A DNA stretch of 64,000 nt from Nocardioides aurantiacus (GTDB lineage: Bacteria; Actinomycetota; Actinomycetes; Propionibacteriales; Nocardioidaceae): positions 620,001-684,000 of the forward strand of contig NZ_RKHO01000001.1 of the NCBI RefSeq assembly GCF_003752505.1. The letters run 5' to 3'. Of the stretch, positions 60,377 through 64,000 are shown piece by piece. The number at the start of each line of letters is the position of its first letter. Position 1 is the stretch's first letter. The notes below the pieces were generated by a model. That model did no database searches. It saw nothing but the letters and a program-made list of their open reading frames with translations, and had not been told where the DNA came from. The position numbers and the translations under genes were made by a program.

Positions 60377-60579
60377 CGCCGCGTCACGGCCGGCCCCCGT
60401 GGTGAGCCCTCCGGCCACCGCGAGCCGACGCACCGCGACGTCTCACCGTCCCCCCGATCGGCCTCGTCCCGAGGCCTCGGGCGCGTGCCCCGGCACACGC
60501 CGTGGTCGGTGACCCACCACACCAGCCGCACCACGCGGGCAGCGATGCTGCCGCGTCGCACAGGGGGAGGACCCCACCC
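60377..60579 (+). promoter_or_regulatory. rho leader region with alternative hairpins
   Basis: The 203 bases before rho include a 7-bp hairpin at 60372-60388 (CGTGACG/CGTCACG) and the 14-base palindrome CCCGAGGCCTCGGG (60468-60481), whose left half can instead pair with GGCCTCG at 60460-60466. Alternative folds suit autoregulation of rho by premature termination, as is known in other bacteria. Ribosome binding site GGGGGAGG is at 60563-60570. Confidence 0.4.
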
Positions 60580-62676
60580 ATGACCGAGACCACCGACACC
60601 TCCGGGGCCTCCCAGCCGTCCGAGCCCGCGCCCTCCTCGGCGCGCGGTCGCAAGGACGGCATCGAGGGCATGCTGCTCCCGCAGCTCAAGCAGCTGGCCG
60701 GCGGGCTGGGCATCAAGACCACCGGGATGCGCAAGGGCGCCGTCATCGAGGCCATCAAGGCCCACCAGCAGCAGGGCGGGGGCGCCCGCGAGCCGCGGCG
60801 CGCGACCGCGTCGCAGCAGCCGGCCCAGCCGGCCCAGGCGACCCAGGCGACCCAGGCGACCCAGCTCACCCAGCCGGCCGCCGAGAAGCCGCAGGAGCGC
60901 GAGCGGGCCGCCGAGCCCACGCGCGACCAGGGCAACCAGGGCAACCAGGGCAACCAGGGCGACCGGCGCGACCGGCGCGACCAGGGCGACCGGGGCGACC
61001 AGCGCGACCGAGGCGACCGGGGCACGCAGGCCACGAAGGGCCAGGACGACGGCGCCGGCCAGGGCACGCAGGCGGACCAGGGCGAGGCCCGGGCCGAGGG
61101 GTCGCGGCGCAACCGCACCCAGGGCCGCAAGCAGGACCAGCCCGAGAAGCAGGACGACAAGCAGCAGGACAAGCAGCAGGGTCGCCAGAAGGACCAGCAG
61201 AAGGACCAGCCGGACGACAAGCAGCAGGACGGCCGCCAGCAGGACCGCCAGAACGACCGGCAGCAGGGTCGCCAGCAGAACGACCGGCAGCAGGACAAGC
61301 AGAACGACCGGAACGACCGCCAGCAGAACCGGCAGCAGAACGACCGCAACGACGGCCGGAACGACCGCAACGACGGCCGGAACGACGGCAGGGACGACCA
61401 GGACGACGACGAGGGCGGCAGCCGTCGCAACCGTCGCCGCCGGGGACGCGACCGGCAGCAGGGCCCGGCCGCCCCCGCGGCGACCGGCCGCGGCCACCGC
61501 AACGAGCCCGACCTGCAGATCCTCGAGGACGACGTGCTCACGTCGTGCGCGGGCATCCTGGACCTGATGGACAACTACGCGTTCGTCCGGACCAGCGGCT
61601 ACCTCCCCGGCGTCGACGACGTCTACGTCTCGATGTCGATGGTGCGGCGCTTCGGTCTGCGCCGCGGGGACGCGGTCACCGGCCAGGTGCGTCAGCCCCG
61701 CGAGGGGGAGCGCAAGGAGAAGTTCAACCCGCTCGTGCGCCTCGACAGCGTCAACGGCGCCGACCCGGAGACCGCGCGCTCCCGGGTGGAGTTCGCCAAG
61801 CTGACCCCGCTGTACCCCTCGGAGCGGCTGCGCCTGGAGACCGGACCGACCGACCTGATCGGCCGCGTCATGGACATCGCCGCCCCCATCGGCAAGGGCC
61901 AGCGCGGGCTGGTCGTCTCGCCCGCCAAGGCCGGCAAGACCATGGTCCTGCAGGCCCTCGCGCACTCGATCACCACCAACAACCCCGAGTGCCACCTGAT
62001 GGTGGTGCTGGTGGACGAGCGCCCCGAGGAGGTCACCGACTTCCAGCGGTCCGTCAAGGGCGAGGTCGTCGCCTCGACCTTCGACCGGCCGCCGGGCGAC
62101 CACACGATCGTGGCGGAGCTCTCGATCGAGCGGGCCAAGCGCCTGGTGGAGCTCGGCCACGACGTCGTGGTGCTGCTCGACGGGATCACCCGGCTGGGCC
62201 GCGCGTACAACCTTGCGACCCCGGCCAGCGGCCGCACCCTGGCGGGCGGCGTCGACTCGGCGGCGCTCTACCCGCCCAAGCGGTTCTTCGGCGCGGCCCG
62301 CAACATCGAGAACGGCGGCTCGCTGACCATCATCGCCACCGCCCTCGTGGAGAGCGGCTCGACGGTCGACGAGGTGATCTTCGAGGAGTTCACGGGCACC
62401 GGCAACATGGAGGTGCGGCTGCGCCGCGACGTCGCCGACAAGCGGATCTTCCCCGCGATCGACGTCGTGCAGTCGGGCACGCGCCGTGAGGAGCAGCTGC
62501 TGGAGCCGGCGGAGCTGGCGACCGTGTGGCAGCTGCGCCGGGAGCTCGCGGGCCTGGAGGGCCAGGAGGCCGTCGAGCTGCTGCTCGGTCGGCTGCGGTC
62601 CTCGCAGTCCAACCTGGAGCTCCTCGGCGAGGTACGGCGGCGTACGCCCGCAGCGGGCTCCTCGCAGCACGACTGA
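60580..62676 (+). CDS. rho: transcription termination factor Rho with long disordered insert
   Basis: The product has 698 residues against about 420 for E. coli Rho. Residues 20-60 are the Rho N-terminal helical domain ([28 protein letters not shown]). Residues 62-305 are a low-complexity insert rich in Gln, Asn, Asp, Arg and Lys. Residues 308-380 are the CSD RNA-binding domain. The ATPase core has Walker [10 protein letters not shown] (about 446) and the Q/R loops. All core motifs ([36 protein letters not shown]) are intact. Confidence 0.96.
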   Translation: MTETTDTSGASQPSEPAPSSARGRKDGIEGMLLPQLKQLAGGLGIKTTGMRKGAVIEAIKAHQQQGGGAREPRRATASQQPAQPAQATQATQATQLTQPAAEKPQERERAAEPTRDQGNQGNQGNQGDRRDRRDQGDRGDQRDRGDRGTQATKGQDDGAGQGTQADQGEARAEGSRRNRTQGRKQDQPEKQDDKQQDKQQGRQKDQQKDQPDDKQQDGRQQDRQNDRQQGRQQNDRQQDKQNDRNDRQQNRQQNDRNDGRNDRNDGRNDGRDDQDDDEGGSRRNRRRRGRDRQQGPAAPAATGRGHRNEPDLQILEDDVLTSCAGILDLMDNYAFVRTSGYLPGVDDVYVSMSMVRRFGLRRGDAVTGQVRQPREGERKEKFNPLVRLDSVNGADPETARSRVEFAKLTPLYPSERLRLETGPTDLIGRVMDIAAPIGKGQRGLVVSPAKAGKTMVLQALAHSITTNNPECHLMVVLVDERPEEVTDFQRSVKGEVVASTFDRPPGDHTIVAELSIERAKRLVELGHDVVVLLDGITRLGRAYNLATPASGRTLAGGVDSAALYPPKRFFGAARNIENGGSLTIIATALVESGSTVDEVIFEEFTGTGNMEVRLRRDVADKRIFPAIDVVQSGTRREEQLLEPAELATVWQLRRELAGLEGQEAVELLLGRLRSSQSNLELLGEVRRRTPAAGSSQHD
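60825..61400 (+). repeat. tandem short repeats coding the Rho insert
   Basis: Runs of 9-base units such as CAGGCGACC (60833-60862) and CAGGGCAAC (60930-60960), then many CAG/GAC/CGG/AAC-rich 6- to 12-base repeats, make up the disordered insert. All are in frame. Confidence 0.7.
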
Positions 62677-62709
62677 CCTGGCTCGGCGGGAGCCGTTCTG
62701 CCCGCATGT

Positions 62710-62751
62710 GTCCGAAGGTGTGGCTATGCTCACCGACGACAACGTTCGGAC
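62710..62751 (+). promoter_or_regulatory. promoter region of response regulator with flanking dyad
   Basis: TATGCT (62725-62730) is a good -10 hexamer. GTCCGAA (62710-62716) and TTCGGAC (62745-62751) form a 7-bp dyad around it. GAGGGG lies 6 bases before ATG 62766. Confidence 0.4.
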
Positions 62752-62765
62752 TTCGAGGGGATTCC

Positions 62766-63137
62766 ATGGCTCGCATCGTGATTGCCGACGACGACGCGGA
62801 CATCCGCGAGCTCGTGGTCTTCAAGCTGCGACACGGTGGTCACGACGTGGTGCCGGTGGGTGACGGCGCCGCTGCCGTCGAGGCGTGCAGCGCCGAGAAG
62901 CCCGACCTCGTCATCCTCGACGTCATGATGCCCGGCATGAGCGGGCTCGACGCCGCCCGCGCCCTGCGCCAGGACTCCACCATGGACGGCCTGCCGATCA
63001 TCATGCTCACCGCCCGGGCCCAGGAGTCCGACATCGAGCAGGGCTTCGAGGCCGGCGCCGACGACTACATCGTCAAGCCGTTCAGCCCCCGCGAGCTCGC
63101 CTCGCGGGTCTCCGCGGTGCTCGCCCGCAGTCGCTGA
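62766..63137 (+). CDS. single-domain response regulator (CheY-like)
   Basis: The product has 123 residues, only a receiver domain. Acidic pocket DDD (8-10), phospho-acceptor Asp52 (VILDVMMPG), Thr82 and Lys104 (YIVKPFS) are all present. There is no output domain, so it must act through a partner, possibly the HEAT-repeat protein encoded next. Confidence 0.93.
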   Translation: MARIVIADDDADIRELVVFKLRHGGHDVVPVGDGAAAVEACSAEKPDLVILDVMMPGMSGLDAARALRQDSTMDGLPIIMLTARAQESDIEQGFEAGADDYIVKPFSPRELASRVSAVLARSR

Positions 63138-63167
63138 CATGACCTCGCGCACGATCGCGCGCCACTG

Positions 63168-64000
63168 ATGGGCTCCCCTCTCGGGGACGTGGGCGGCTAC
63201 CTGTGGTTCAGCTGGGTGCTGCTGGTCGGGTTCGCCGTCACCTCGGTCCTGCTCTTCGTCGTGCTCGTGGTGGTGCGGGCGCTCCGTGACCTCTTCGCCC
63301 GTCGGCGGGCGCGGGCGGCCGACGAGGTCCGGTCCCACATCTTCGAGGTCGTCATGGGCGAGGACGGCGACGCCGGGCGCGGTCGCACCGCGCTCGCCGC
63401 GGCCCGCGGACGCGCCGCCGACCGGGTCGAGCGCCAGGTCTTCGAGATGCTGCCCAAGCTCCGTGGCGAGTCGCGCGCCGAGCTGGTGCGCCTGCTCATC
63501 GACAGCGGGGCCGAGCAGCACGCCCTCGCCCTGGTCGGGTCGCGCTCGTCCGTACGCCGCTGCCGGGGCGCCTTCCAGCTCGGCATGCTCGGCCTCACCC
63601 GGCACGTCGACCGGCTCGTGGGGCTGCTCCACGACCCGCACTTCCTCGTGCGCCGCGTGGCGGTGCGGGCGCTGGGCACCATGGGCGACCCGCGCGCCGT
63701 ACGACCGTTGCTGGAGCTGGGCGAGCACGACCCCCGGCTGACCCGCGACCTCGTCTTCGCCCTCGACCGCCTCGGCCCCGACTCCGCCCCCGAGCTGCGC
63801 TCGGTGCTGCGCGAGGAGATGGACCGTGGGGAGCACCTCCACCTCGACCCGGCTGCCGTGGTGCTCGGGCTGCTGGCCGACCGACCCAGCGTGGAGGTGC
63901 TGTCAGAGGGGATGCGCTCGCCGAACCCCTCCTTCGCCGGCGCCTGCGCCGAGGCCCTGGGCCGCATCGGTGCGCCCGAGGCCATCCCCGCCCTCGTCGA
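63168..64000 (+). CDS. membrane-anchored HEAT-repeat protein (3' end outside window)
   Basis: About 277 codons are visible from ATG 63168. One N-terminal TM helix (YLWFSWVLLVGFAVTSVLLFVVLVVVRAL, about 11-39) is followed by cytoplasmic helical repeats, with HEAT/PBS-type units (RLVGLLHDPHFLVRRVAVRALGTMGD; RAVRPLLELGEHD; APEAIPALV). Such repeats bind other proteins. The gene follows the response regulator by 30 bases. A short frame (63139-63168) ends on its ATG. The rest and any partner glycosyltransferase lie beyond the window. Confidence 0.75.
   Translation, partial: MGSPLGDVGGYLWFSWVLLVGFAVTSVLLFVVLVVVRALRDLFARRRARAADEVRSHIFEVVMGEDGDAGRGRTALAAARGRAADRVERQVFEMLPKLRGESRAELVRLLIDSGAEQHALALVGSRSSVRRCRGAFQLGMLGLTRHVDRLVGLLHDPHFLVRRVAVRALGTMGDPRAVRPLLELGEHDPRLTRDLVFALDRLGPDSAPELRSVLREEMDRGEHLHLDPAAVVLGLLADRPSVEVLSEGMRSPNPSFAGACAEALGRIGAPEAIPALV

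Noticed and set aside
60825-61400. Tandem repeats considered as a CRISPR array or minisatellite
   Set aside because: Units are short, lack spacers, keep the reading frame and code for the Rho insert.
59536-62742. 1068-codon minus-strand frame opposite thrB and rho
   Set aside because: It is the complement of rho and its repeats; the low-complexity Leu/Val/Arg runs come from the repeat-rich insert read backwards.

Overview
The window is chromosomal DNA of a high-GC actinobacterium. Third codon positions are almost all G or C, GTG starts are common and ATGA or GTGA gene overlaps are frequent. Marker genes include whiB1, sigR-rsrA with the short ribosomal protein bL37, Ni-superoxide dismutase, the one-chain alpha-ketoglutarate decarboxylase Kgd, and pdtaS. 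Gene content and order resemble Nocardioides and its relatives (family Nocardioidaceae). That placement is inference from gene content, not from a search.

Layout. Positions 1-5000 hold a cut-off 2'-5' RNA ligase-like gene, a hotdog thioesterase, a methyltransferase and a minus-strand operon: K+-channel-like protein, lipoprotein, DUF350 membrane protein and glutathionylspermidine-synthase-like ATP-grasp enzyme. Positions 5000-10300 hold a structured leader and an ECF-like sigma factor with a membrane partner, a phosphatase, a cyclase/ankyrin/NYN operon, a GNAT enzyme and a YchJ-like protein. Positions 10374-13887 are a MoxR-type AAA ATPase with a VWA partner. Then come two paired acyl-CoA dehydrogenases, a glutathione peroxidase, a DUF445 protein, an S4 protein, an FKBP and a CBS protein.

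Positions 19750-36700 resemble the conserved actinobacterial hisN / rsgA / aroA / doxX / sigR / rsrA / bL37 / pdtaS / whiB1 / sigF neighbourhood. It is interrupted by one intact IS481-family element (24090-25208) that landed on the stop codon of a sigma factor fused to its own anti-sigma region. Positions 36800-48700 are metabolic and accessory: sodN/sodX, malic enzyme, oxidoreductases, a DHA2 transporter, and a desaturase with its ferredoxin reductase behind a clear palindromic operator, with a FabR/DesT-like TetR gene nearby. Positions 48779-62676 are housekeeping: kgd, tRNA-Arg(CCG), then argS-lysA-hom-thrC-thrB-rho. The right edge has a single-domain response regulator and a cut-off HEAT-repeat membrane protein.

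Themes. Four sigma factors lie in one window, each next to or fused with a regulator. At least a dozen genes seem to be read from leaderless promoters (TANNNT 6-8 nt before the start codon). Gene ends are marked by long perfect GC-rich hairpins without U-tracts. No prophage, CRISPR array, rRNA or known defence island was found. The strongest candidates for closer study are the SigR promoter with two in-frame starts, the DesT-like operator and regulon, the ATP-grasp/DUF350/channel operon, the sigma/anti-sigma fusion with the IS at its stop codon, and the very long disordered insert in Rho.
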